Shown here: positions 30,572 through 38,708 of the stretch, piece by piece
Layout: each line of letters begins with the position of its first letter
Position numbering within the stretch: the stretch's first letter is position 1
Source of the DNA: a virus
Length of the DNA: 55,227 nucleotides
Direction: 5' to 3' (one strand)
Virus record (IMG/VR): IMGVR_UViG_3300032282_000541
Span: 1-55,227 of that record
Translations under genes and position numbers: made by a program
The notes under the pieces: generated by a model
Databases searched by the model: none
The model's input: the letters and a program-made list of their open reading frames with translations, nothing else
Told to the model about the DNA's origin: nothing

Positions 30572-31825
30572 TTAAGGTCTTCCCTGTCCTGCTACTGTGC
30601 GTAAACCCTCAGCCGTTTGCTCAGGATGCTCAAACATTTCAGAGCCAGTAAACATATTGGGATCAGCAACATCGGGTAGGGTCATTCCCTTGTAAAGTTC
30701 ATCCCGATGTTTGTATGCCCAAGGCAATGTAGCCAATGCGCCAGCAGTGCCTGTCTTGCGACCTCCAAAAGTTTGAGCAAGGCTTCCAGCCAGACGAGAC
30801 CAATCTTGCCAATCAATTGGCTCTTTGTTTTTCCACTTTTGGTAAATGTCATATCCGCTCAAACCGGATTGAGCGCCACCAATTGTGCCCATAGCGGCTT
30901 TGCCTAAGCCCGAGCGATAACCTCTTGATTTTGAAAGGTCAGACTCCCTATTGATGGTTTGCTGAGACAAGCCAGCCTTGTTCAATTCGGATTGACGTTG
31001 AAGCTCCAAATTCTGGCGCTGTTGTTCAGTCTGAGCTTTGGCCTGCTGTTGAGCAATCTCTGTTGCAACATTTGTTGGTACTTGGATGCCACTCTTTAGC
31101 GGAACAACTTGTCCGGCTTGAACAATTGGATCAGGTGCATAAGGATTGATTTTGGAAACAGTGCGTTCTGTCTCGGCTTGATGACGTGCTCGACGTTGTT
31201 GCTCTGCGTTGTACCCATAGCCACGCTGTGCGCCTGTGGTGCCCATGGTTGGGCCTTCGCCACCTTGCAAGATGCGTTGCACTTGATCAGGTGTGAAATC
31301 AGTTATTTTGGCGTTGGGGTCTTGCGTTAGATTTCTGAGTTGCTCTTCAATCTTGTTGACAAGTGAATGCCTCTCTTTTATGTCGCCAACGGCCTCATTC
31401 ATTATGCGAATATTTTCTTCACTTGGCTTTGGAGAAAAAATATTGGTGCCTTGAGGGCTGGGTTTGAGGCCAGACTCAAAATCTCGACCAGTAAGGCGAG
31501 CCAAGACACCTGCCGTCGCACCACTTGCGGCGGCTATTTGTTTGTTGGAAAGAGTTTGAGCTTCTTCTTTTTTCTTCTCTTCTTCTTTTTGTTGTCTCTG
31601 AGCTTTTTCTAAAGCTTCTAGCACTTGATCGGCAATACTTTTTGGCGCACCACCTTCTTCGGCTGGTGGCTTGTTTTCAGCATTGGGTTCAGCAGAAGGG
31701 AGAGGCGCAGGTGGTTTTGCATGCCCACGTCTTACCTCAGGGGCATGCTTTTCGTCTTCGCTTTCAATCCCCTCTTCTTTCAGCCGGGCCTTGATTGCCG
31801 CTTTGATTTCTTCTTCTTCTGTCAT
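30572..31825 (-). CDS. Internal virion protein (putative ejection protein)
   Basis: 417 aa, coupled to the gene upstream. The first 100 residues are charged and disordered (EEEEIKAAIKARLKEEGIES, then EKAQRQQKEEEKKKEEAQTL). The middle is Gln-rich and helical (NVATEIAQQQAKAQTEQQRQ), typical of podovirus internal proteins that leave the capsid with DNA. The C-terminal part has Gly-rich SGLGKAAMGTIGGAQSG. It is the last gene of the leftward virion unit. Role inferred from position and composition. Confidence 0.6.
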   Translation of the reverse strand: MTEEEEIKAAIKARLKEEGIESEDEKHAPEVRRGHAKPPAPLPSAEPNAENKPPAEEGGAPKSIADQVLEALEKAQRQQKEEEKKKEEAQTLSNKQIAAASGATAGVLARLTGRDFESGLKPSPQGTNIFSPKPSEENIRIMNEAVGDIKERHSLVNKIEEQLRNLTQDPNAKITDFTPDQVQRILQGGEGPTMGTTGAQRGYGYNAEQQRRARHQAETERTVSKINPYAPDPIVQAGQVVPLKSGIQVPTNVATEIAQQQAKAQTEQQRQNLELQRQSELNKAGLSQQTINRESDLSKSRGYRSGLGKAAMGTIGGAQSGLSGYDIYQKWKNKEPIDWQDWSRLAGSLAQTFGGRKTGTAGALATLPWAYKHRDELYKGMTLPDVADPNMFTGSEMFEHPEQTAEGLRTVAGQGRP

Positions 31826-33348
31826 GGTCTTTGACCTTTCAGGCTCTTGTGATATTTTGCGTTCTTGTCTTTTAGGATTCCCTCGTAGACACCGTTTTCA
31901 ATCTTGAGGTCTTTGCTTTGTCTGTAAATATCGTAATGAGGCGACAAGCTACCAGAGTCAATCACGGTAGGTAATGCATCAGAGATGATGTCGTGAATTC
32001 GTTTGGCGTGCTTCAACTGCTCAATGTTCAAGTCAACCTGATGAGCAATTGCTTTTGGATTCTTGTCGATGTGCATCTCTTGAAGCAAAAGCTGTTGAAA
32101 CTTGCCTTCGCCAGCCTTGGATGGATCAATGCCTCTAGCCAGCAATCCATAGTAAGCACTGGTTGCAAGGTTGTTGATCAGAGTGTCACGATAAGCTTGT
32201 TCATCTGCGCTGAGATTTGCGTCCAAGCCAGCAGTCACTGGAATGCCAATGTTCACGCCATAGCCGTTCCAGTTCACAGATAAGCCTTTTTCGAGCATTG
32301 CGGCAAGACCTCCCTGCTGGCGAATCAAATTTGTAACTTTCAGGAAGGTGGTTGGGTCGCTTCTGATTGCCTCTTGAACGGAGTTATTTGAAGATGTTGC
32401 AATTGCAAAATTCTGAGGATCGTTGACCAGTTGAAGCGCCTTGAACTGACGCTCTGGCTCTGCATTGGTTGATGCCGCAGTATCCAATACAGACTTGTTC
32501 CTTGCCTTCTCAATTTCAGTTACTGCCTGAGGATGAGGCAACACAAACGACGGCTTGTACTTAAACGCCGTTGTGCTTTCAGCAGGTTTTGTTGCTGTGT
32601 CGCTTGTGATTGGCGGTACGTTGGACGAAGAGGTTCCGGGTGCCGCATTAGGTGTCGCACCGGGTGCGCCGGGCAATCTGTCTGCCGCAGTGCCTGATGT
32701 ATCGCCGGGATAAACAGGTGGTCTTTCAGACTGTCGAGCGGCAATTGCGGCCATTCCGGCTTTGTACTGCTCCTCCGTGATCATTCCAGACCTACGCTGA
32801 CTTTCAAGCAAAACCATGTCTTGCTGTTGTTGTTGAACCAGCAATTGATTTTGAGCCGTTCTATTGGACATCAAAGTGTTCTGCTGTGTGCGTGCTTCTT
32901 TAACAGACTGTGCAACTTCAGAGTTGGGATCAAGCGAAATGATGCGAGTCGCAGTGGACTCATCCATTGGCTTGCCAGTTTTTTTCCAGTCTTGAAAGAG
33001 AGTGTTTTGGATTTTTCTTTGACCAAGCAAAATATTTGACTGCTCAATCTGAGCCTTCATTTGAGCAATGGGTAGTTGTTGAGCACGCTTTTGCTCAGTC
33101 TGCTCACCCAAAGCCTCAGCCGCACTACCAGCAGACGCAAGGAAGCCACCTAATTGAGGCTTGGCAAACCCTGCGGCCACTTTGAACCAATTTGGCTCTT
33201 GGTAGCGTTTTTCGAGTGCCTGAACACCCTCTTGCAGAATGCCTTGATACTTTTCTAATTTATCCTCGGGCAGTTCTGCTGGGTTGATCTTTCCAAGGCC
33301 ACCAGTAAAACTGTAGTCCTGTGGTTTTTGTTGGGTAGTTTCTGCCAT
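31822..33348 (-). CDS. Internal virion protein (putative ejection protein)
   Basis: 508 aa, AAAGG upstream. Long helices dominate: ELPEDKLEKYQGILQEGVQA, QLPIAQMKAQIEQSNILLGQ and LMSNRTAQNQLLVQQQQQDM. A Pro/Thr/Ser linker (about 210-250) precedes a folded C-terminal half. No lysozyme or transglycosylase motif is visible, unlike T7 gp16. It should be part of the trans-envelope channel or its scaffold during DNA entry. Neighbours with the same style of composition support this. Confidence 0.6.
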   Translation of the reverse strand: MAETTQQKPQDYSFTGGLGKINPAELPEDKLEKYQGILQEGVQALEKRYQEPNWFKVAAGFAKPQLGGFLASAGSAAEALGEQTEQKRAQQLPIAQMKAQIEQSNILLGQRKIQNTLFQDWKKTGKPMDESTATRIISLDPNSEVAQSVKEARTQQNTLMSNRTAQNQLLVQQQQQDMVLLESQRRSGMITEEQYKAGMAAIAARQSERPPVYPGDTSGTAADRLPGAPGATPNAAPGTSSSNVPPITSDTATKPAESTTAFKYKPSFVLPHPQAVTEIEKARNKSVLDTAASTNAEPERQFKALQLVNDPQNFAIATSSNNSVQEAIRSDPTTFLKVTNLIRQQGGLAAMLEKGLSVNWNGYGVNIGIPVTAGLDANLSADEQAYRDTLINNLATSAYYGLLARGIDPSKAGEGKFQQLLLQEMHIDKNPKAIAHQVDLNIEQLKHAKRIHDIISDALPTVIDSGSLSPHYDIYRQSKDLKIENGVYEGILKDKNAKYHKSLKGQRP

Positions 33349-33351
33349 GGT

Positions 33352-34698
33352 TTAACCTTTCTTTTGTGGCAAAGCACCACGGTAGGTGGTTGAAGCACAG
33401 CCTGTGTAGCCACGAGCCTTTGATTTAATCAGGCCACCGCGAGCGGCAAATGCGCTACCGCCATAGCAACAGCAATAATCAAAATATCCCGGATCAACAG
33501 TTGAGTCATCAAAAGTTGAATCACCAAAACTTGAGTCGTCAGTTGGGTCTTGCATCCAACTTCCAGTGTTGTCGTTTATACCTGAGTCGTCAGTTGGGTC
33601 TTGCATCCAACCTCCAGTGTTGTCGTTTATTAACGAGCCGGGGTCTGCGCCTGCGCCTCCACCAAATATATTTCCAATCTTTGAAAAACCTTTATCCACC
33701 ACGTCCCTGAATCCGGGAATGCACTTGTACAGACCCATTGCCCCGGTTCCTGCGGCGGCAAGGCTTGATAGTGGTGACATGCACAGCGTGGTCTTGGTGC
33801 CCACTGGGATGCTGTAACCCTGCAACAGACTACCCAATGAAGCCAGCTTGGTCAATGGGTAGTTTTCTTCGTTCTGACCAATGGTCTGCTGTTGACCACC
33901 AAGGGTGGACAGAGCATTGATACAAGCCAAGTTCAGGCCAGCGCCAGTCTGCGCCAAGTTACCTATGTTTGTGCCTGCTGTATTCAGCAACTGGCCTTGG
34001 TTTGCCGCCGCTTGTGCCGCAGTAGAACCAGCAGTCAGGTTGGCTTGGTTTTGTGCTTGTTGGGCGGTGGATGTGGTGTTTGCAAGGTTGCCCAAAGCAC
34101 CTTGCTTGGCCGTAGCCGCTTGGAGCGCCTGAGCATACCCTTGGTTCTCCATGTTGGCGATCTGGGCGTTCAGGTCTTGCTGTGCCTGTGCATTGACTTG
34201 ACCCAGCACTTGGGCACCACGCTGTGAACCAAACTGTCCAGAGCCCACTGCCGCCGCTGTGGCCGCAGGAGATAAGTTATTGCGGATGTTGCGCTGGGCA
34301 ACGTCCGACATACCCTGCACAGCCGTCTGGATGTACGGGCTCATGTACTGAGATGCCAAGCATGAAAGGTTCAGGTTGGCGGTCTGGCAGATAAGGGGTC
34401 TGGCCGCGCACAAGGGGCTGGCATTGGTGCCTGCTTGCAAGTAGGGTGCGGCGGCACCAGTCACGTCCTGACCTGCCGCTTGGCCTATGTAGTTCTTACC
34501 CGTGGCAATGCTGGGTTGTTGCGCTCCAAAGTTCTGACAGACAGCCTCAAAAGCCTTTGTCTGTAAAGGCTGGGCACCTACGTAACACGCTTGCCCGGCG
34601 GCGGCTTGGCCTTGAGTGGCAAGGTTACTAAGGTAATTCGTGTAGTAACTGGGAGCCGTCGTTTCCTTGTTTTGTGACGATTGAAGTAAATTTGCCAT
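33352..34698 (-). CDS. Internal virion protein, cysteine-rich
   Basis: 448 aa, AAAGG upstream. The Ala/Gln/Asn-rich helical body (PYIQTAVQGMSDVAQRNIRN; AATAAAVGSGQFGSQRGAQV) matches a family of podovirus ejection proteins. A 17-residue tandem repeat (NDNTG-WMQDPTDDS type) lies near residues 355-388. About twelve Cys residues are spread through the chain, with three in a row in YCCCYGG near residue 411, unusual for this family. The C-terminus is basic (LIKSKARGYTGC). Cys may stabilise it after release into the periplasm; that is speculative. Confidence 0.65.
   Translation of the reverse strand: MANLLQSSQNKETTAPSYYTNYLSNLATQGQAAAGQACYVGAQPLQTKAFEAVCQNFGAQQPSIATGKNYIGQAAGQDVTGAAAPYLQAGTNASPLCAARPLICQTANLNLSCLASQYMSPYIQTAVQGMSDVAQRNIRNNLSPAATAAAVGSGQFGSQRGAQVLGQVNAQAQQDLNAQIANMENQGYAQALQAATAKQGALGNLANTTSTAQQAQNQANLTAGSTAAQAAANQGQLLNTAGTNIGNLAQTGAGLNLACINALSTLGGQQQTIGQNEENYPLTKLASLGSLLQGYSIPVGTKTTLCMSPLSSLAAAGTGAMGLYKCIPGFRDVVDKGFSKIGNIFGGGAGADPGSLINDNTGGWMQDPTDDSGINDNTGSWMQDPTDDSSFGDSTFDDSTVDPGYFDYCCCYGGSAFAARGGLIKSKARGYTGCASTTYRGALPQKKG
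33532..33632. repeat. 51-bp tandem repeat in the virion gene
   Basis: Two copies with a 51-bp period (starts 33532 and 33583) and only a few base changes, encoding two 17-residue units. It keeps the reading frame of the internal virion protein and looks like a recent duplication. Confidence 0.85.
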
Positions 34699-34700
34699 TT

Positions 34701-36647
34701 TTAACCTTTCGCTCCATTGATGTAGTCAAGTGGAGATTTTGCCTTTGGGGGAATTTTACTTGTGGGTGCTGATCTTTTGTGTGCCCTGAGTTTCTCACGA
34801 AGGCCGTCCAAAATCTTTGCACCCGCCTTGTTGTCACCGCCACCCAGAGCGGTCACAAATCCTTCTGGGAACACATACTCGCCATCTGCAATCTTTGCAG
34901 GTACAGGCTTGCCGCCACCAGTCTCTTTGTGAGGTACTTGGCTACGGAAGCTCTCAAGGACATCTTTACCAGCCTTGCTGGAGCCGTCGCCCAGTGCCGC
35001 CACCACGTCAGCGTCCATCACGTAGTCGCCATCGTGAAGCATGGCCGGAATTTCGTCTGATTGACCTGTACCGCCACCGCAAGCATAGAAACCAGTCAAC
35101 CCGGTTACAAACTCTGTGTTGTGACCTTCAGGTGCGGCCTCTCTGTACTTACTCGGCAGACCACCTTTAGCCAAGCCACCCATATTGCCCATAGGTGAAA
35201 TGTGTTGACTCATGTGTGAAAGCGGCTTCAAGCCCATTGCGGCACGACGCTGGGATGCAGTCGATGTCAATAGGTTTGCGGCGCAATCAGCAAATTTAGG
35301 CATGTACTTAGGATCATTGTTCAGGCAGAAACAAGTTGTTGTTCCACCTGAAGCAAATCCACTTGGGCTTGCAAAGTTTCCAGAGATTTGACTTCCAGTT
35401 TCATCAATATCCAGAGGCTTCAAAACGTCAGCAGAGTAATTTTTGCCGTACAGGGCCGCTTCTCTTTTTTTCTTTTCTAGCTCTTCTTCTGTCAAAGTAG
35501 TTTTGGTCAAGGCGTTTGGATCAAGCTTGTTCACCAGCATTTCTGCATCTGTGTTCAACCATGGGCTCATCACACTTGACAGGGATGAGTAGTCACCAGC
35601 GCCGCTTGATCCTTTTGATCCCGTTGACTTGCCTGTGCCTTTTTTCAGGAATGCGCTGGCATTGATGTTGGGCACATCGATGTTGTAGGCGCAAGAAGGC
35701 GTTGGAATGACCGCTTCACCAGTCACGTTGGGATTGTTGATGAATGATCCGGGATCACCCAGTGCAGGCTTGGCACTTTGATCAATGAACCCTGCGCCAC
35801 TGACAGTGCCCAAGGCACCTGTAGAGTAATCAGGATTGTTGATGAATGAATTGGGGTCGCCCAAAGGAGCGGAAGCATCAATTGAAAGCCCGGAAGCACC
35901 ACCCATGTTGCTCATTCCCGGCGCTTGCCCCATGATGCTATCCATGGTCAAGGTGTTGTAAGCACCAGCAGGATTCAATCCTTGCTCACTTGTGGGAATG
36001 TTGCTCTTATCACCAGTCAATGAGTAATCGGTTGGCTTTACATCCCAACTTGATTTGTCAAGAGGTTCATAGTCATCAGTACCCTCTGGAGAGTCATATG
36101 AGATATTTAAATCATCTTCATTCATTGATGGCGTATTCAACTCTGTAGCCGTTGCATCAGTGAGTGCATTAAATCCAGTATTCAGGCCGCTCATCAAAGC
36201 GCCTTGTCTAATATCTCCACCACGTAATCCTGCGGCGGTTGCTCCTGCGGCGGCGCTTCCAAGGGTTGCTGAAAGACCAGCGTTGATACCTTGATCAGTA
36301 AGTGCCGAGGAAAAAGATGAGCCCACGCCAGAGCCAATTTGCTGAGTTACGTATGAAACGCCAGCATTCAGTAGCGCCTTGTCAAGGGATTGACCATGAG
36401 CCACGCCATCGACAACGTTAACCGCAGGCAAGAGGTATGGCGCATAGACGGCGGCGGCAACCTTGGCCGCTGTACCAATTGGGTCTTTTCCTGCCGCTGT
36501 GATTGTGTTGTCTACAACCTGAACAACTGGCTGAAGGATTTCTCTATCTACTGTTTTTAAAACATCATCAGCCGCCTCGAACACATCTCCAACGGCATCT
36601 CCAACACCTTCAAAAACATCTCCAGCAAATTCAACCACTGCTCCCAT
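34701..36647 (-). CDS. Large internal virion/tail protein with repeated DGxYV motif
   Basis: 648 aa, AGGAG upstream. The N-terminus (GAVVEFAGDVFEGVGDAVGD) and an Ala/Gly-rich part are membrane-active in look. The C-terminal 130 residues hold two related units: IPAMLHDGDYVMDADVVAAL...GSSKAG, and PAKIADGEYVFPEGFVTALG...DNKAG. This (L/S)DGEYV-V-ALG-KAG unit is common near the ends of podovirus structural proteins. The centre is low in complexity with several Cys. It likely leaves the capsid with DNA or links tail parts. Upstream gene: 143-aa protein, spaced by one base. Confidence 0.65.
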   Translation of the reverse strand: MGAVVEFAGDVFEGVGDAVGDVFEAADDVLKTVDREILQPVVQVVDNTITAAGKDPIGTAAKVAAAVYAPYLLPAVNVVDGVAHGQSLDKALLNAGVSYVTQQIGSGVGSSFSSALTDQGINAGLSATLGSAAAGATAAGLRGGDIRQGALMSGLNTGFNALTDATATELNTPSMNEDDLNISYDSPEGTDDYEPLDKSSWDVKPTDYSLTGDKSNIPTSEQGLNPAGAYNTLTMDSIMGQAPGMSNMGGASGLSIDASAPLGDPNSFINNPDYSTGALGTVSGAGFIDQSAKPALGDPGSFINNPNVTGEAVIPTPSCAYNIDVPNINASAFLKKGTGKSTGSKGSSGAGDYSSLSSVMSPWLNTDAEMLVNKLDPNALTKTTLTEEELEKKKREAALYGKNYSADVLKPLDIDETGSQISGNFASPSGFASGGTTTCFCLNNDPKYMPKFADCAANLLTSTASQRRAAMGLKPLSHMSQHISPMGNMGGLAKGGLPSKYREAAPEGHNTEFVTGLTGFYACGGGTGQSDEIPAMLHDGDYVMDADVVAALGDGSSKAGKDVLESFRSQVPHKETGGGKPVPAKIADGEYVFPEGFVTALGGGDNKAGAKILDGLREKLRAHKRSAPTSKIPPKAKSPLDYINGAKG

Positions 36648-36648
36648 A

Positions 36649-37080
36649 TTAAGCTCCTAAATTCAAAACAATGCGTGTTTTGCCAGATTGCGATTTATAC
36701 ATTTGGTAACCCATGCCGGGCAACGGTGGACGCATTGCAATAATCTTGAACAACTGAGCCAACTGCGGATCATCAAATTCAGTGACAAGGACTTTCAAGT
36801 TCAAAACACGACGAGCCCAGACAACAAACTGTTTGCTGTTGTCAACAAAATTGGGTGGTATGTCAACGTTGAAGGCTTTGAAAAACCCTTGGCCGTCTTT
36901 GCCAGTATGAACTTCAAACAAAGTGTTTCCAATTTGTTGTACCTTGCAATTTGGTTGGCTCAACTCAGCCAAGATGGCAGGCATCACAACATTGTCAGGC
37001 TGAGGCTGAGGATTGTTCTTCAAGAAAATGCCAAGGATTTGACCTGAATCCAGTTCTTTGTCTTTTGAATCTACATACAT
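36649..37080 (-). CDS. Hypothetical protein after the KAS gene (phage GNAT-like size)
   Basis: 143 aa, GGAG upstream, one base after the KAS stop. The chain mixes helices and strands (ILAELSQPNCKVQQIGNTLF; HTGKDGQGFFKAFNVDIPPN; FVVWARRVLNLKVLVTEFDD; MRPPLPGMGYQMYKSQSGKT). A small fold of acyltransferase type is possible: the strand, then a helix plus MGYQMYKSQSG near the end, recall N-acyltransferases. I see no clear catalytic pattern, so this is a guess from context with the acyl-carrier genes. Confidence 0.45.
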   Translation of the reverse strand: MYVDSKDKELDSGQILGIFLKNNPQPQPDNVVMPAILAELSQPNCKVQQIGNTLFEVHTGKDGQGFFKAFNVDIPPNFVDNSKQFVVWARRVLNLKVLVTEFDDPQLAQLFKIIAMRPPLPGMGYQMYKSQSGKTRIVLNLGA

Positions 37081-37081
37081 G

Positions 37082-38197
37082 TCATAACTCCGTTGTCATT
37101 ACTGCCGCTGAATACACGTTGCCCATGCCAGCCGCCAACGACAGAATGGCACCCTTGGGTGCATCAACGTCATGCGACAAAAACACGTCATCTTCTTGAG
37201 TTCTATTCGGGATGCCGGGCACAAACCCACTGTTCATATTGTCGATCAGTAAGCATGTTTCTAGCAACCCGCTCACGCCCATGGTGTGGCCGATCACCTG
37301 TTTGTAGGATGTCGCCACAAAATCCTTGAATACCGACTCAATGGCGTTTCTCTCTGCCTTGTTGTTTGACTTGGTGCCAGTTCCGTGGGTTTTGATCACC
37401 GCCACGCACTCCGGAGACAGTTTTGCCATATCCAGAGCGCCCTTAGCGGCCCGGATAAAGCCTTCGCCACTCTCAGCCTGCCCAATGGCATTGGCGTGGG
37501 CTTCTGAGGCCGTGTAGGCACCCAAAAGCCGCCCCTTTGGTATGACTGCACGACGTATCACCGTCGCCTCGTCCTCAAACACCGCCAAGCAGGCTCCTTG
37601 GCCTACGTGGAAGCCGCCGTTGACACTGTCAAAGGCTGAGGGCTTGACACCCTCTTTTTCGTCTTTCCACGCCAGCGAGGCTTGGGCTTCGCCAAAGAAG
37701 TTCAGGGTGAGGTTGCTGACCTGATCCTCGACGGCCAGCACCACCACCCGGTTGAAGCCATAGAACCGCATCAGGGTCTGCACATCCATGAGCACCTTCA
37801 TGCTGGAAGCGCAGGCGCTGGAATCGGTCACGATGTGGTCGGATGCGCCAAAAGCTTGGGCTGTACGGCCTGCATAGACCTGAGTCAACGTCAGTGGCAA
37901 GAACTTGTACTCGTAGATCAGCGAGTTGGGCTCAGACTTGATCGGGTTGATCCCGGCAAAGTGAGCATTGCCGGAAGCAAGAATGAACGCCGTTTTGGCT
38001 TCTTTGTCTTCCCTGATCGACGTTGCCAAGTCTTTGTCCAACACCTTGTCGGCCACCCGGTGGGGCACATAGAACAGGCCAGTCTTGATCCTGTCGTAGG
38101 TTTCTGGGAACCAATTGACGACCTGAGGATATTTGATGTCCTCAAGCAGTTTGGTCTCGGTGGTGGATGCCAGTCGGTAGTCGCTGAGATAAATCAT
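37082..38197 (-). CDS. Beta-ketoacyl-ACP synthase (KAS, FabF/FabB-like)
   Basis: 371 aa, thiolase fold. The catalytic parts are intact and correctly spaced. The nucleophile is Cys129 in TDSSACASSMKV. His271 sits in VIKTHGTGTKSNNKAE. Lys299 and His304 sit in KQVIGHTMGVSG, five residues apart as in FabF (Lys335, His340). The C-terminal loop LAAGMGNVYSAA replaces the usual GFGGTN, so the Phe gate residue is Met. Cells use these enzymes to elongate ACP-bound acyl chains. The start codon overlaps the ACP stop (ATGA). The chain is some 40 residues shorter than FabF. A sub-family making a special acyl or polyketide product cannot be excluded. Confidence 0.85.
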   Translation of the reverse strand: MIYLSDYRLASTTETKLLEDIKYPQVVNWFPETYDRIKTGLFYVPHRVADKVLDKDLATSIREDKEAKTAFILASGNAHFAGINPIKSEPNSLIYEYKFLPLTLTQVYAGRTAQAFGASDHIVTDSSACASSMKVLMDVQTLMRFYGFNRVVVLAVEDQVSNLTLNFFGEAQASLAWKDEKEGVKPSAFDSVNGGFHVGQGACLAVFEDEATVIRRAVIPKGRLLGAYTASEAHANAIGQAESGEGFIRAAKGALDMAKLSPECVAVIKTHGTGTKSNNKAERNAIESVFKDFVATSYKQVIGHTMGVSGLLETCLLIDNMNSGFVPGIPNRTQEDDVFLSHDVDAPKGAILSLAAGMGNVYSAAVMTTEL

Positions 38198-38475
38198 TTG
38201 ATCATCTCCATGGCGGCTTCGATGGACTCACACTCGCGCTTTTTGTTGACTTGGATGAAGTCAAACAGTTCTTGCGGAGTGGTTGGGTGGTAGTCAGTTG
38301 CGACAGCGTCGTCAATGTCGTAGATGATTGCAAAGTACATCACAATCATCAGGCCATCTAAAGAGTCGATCTCCGTCTCTGTGAATGGCTCCTCCATGCT
38401 TTGCAATGGAGTCAGGTCTTGGTGAGACGGTTTGGTAAACCTCGCCACCTTGTTGAGTAAGTCAAGAAAATTCAT
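38194..38475 (-). CDS. Acyl carrier protein
   Basis: 93 aa, GGGGG upstream. The DSLD box at residues 37-40 puts Ser38 in place for a phosphopantetheine arm. The following helix (GLMIVMYFAIIYDIDDAVAT) and a late TPQELFDFIQ match ACP helices II and IV. A 30-residue N-terminal extension (KVARFTKPSHQDLTPLQSME) is unusual, as is the basic C-terminal helix. It would need host AcpS-type transferase to be loaded. It is tied by ATGA to the KAS gene, which should act on it. The helix after Ser is more hydrophobic than in host ACP, perhaps to suit one partner. Confidence 0.75.
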   Translation of the reverse strand: MNFLDLLNKVARFTKPSHQDLTPLQSMEEPFTETEIDSLDGLMIVMYFAIIYDIDDAVATDYHPTTPQELFDFIQVNKKRECESIEAAMEMIK

Positions 38476-38708
38476 TGTGCCCCCACATTCATAATGCCTG
38501 TCATTTGTTCAGCCCACTCGTACCAGAACTCATATCCACGGTGATCAGGAACACCTGATTGGACAAAGTACCCAATACCATTTAGGCCATCAACCCACTG
38601 TCGCCAGTTTTCTTCTTCTACGTACCCCAACTGGTTAGGGGCAAACAACTCGGCCATCAATTTGCAGTATTGATCCCAAGTCATCCCTCTCGGATCGTAG
38701 GCAATCAT
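38472..38708 (-). CDS. Small aromatic protein upstream of the ACP gene
   Basis: 78 aa, overlapping the ACP gene (ATGA) and the nozzle gene (TAATG). It is rich in Trp/Tyr (WDQYCKLMAELFAPNQLGYV; GYEFWYEWAEQMTG), with no known motif. It may belong to the ACP-KAS unit, or may be a small tail protein placed there by order alone. Confidence 0.5.
   Translation of the reverse strand: MIAYDPRGMTWDQYCKLMAELFAPNQLGYVEEENWRQWVDGLNGIGYFVQSGVPDHRGYEFWYEWAEQMTGIMNVGAQ

Noticed and set aside
37682-38293. 203-codon plus-strand frame opposite the KAS gene
   Set aside because: The minus-strand KAS has intact catalytic residues; the opposite frame has no signature and no RBS.
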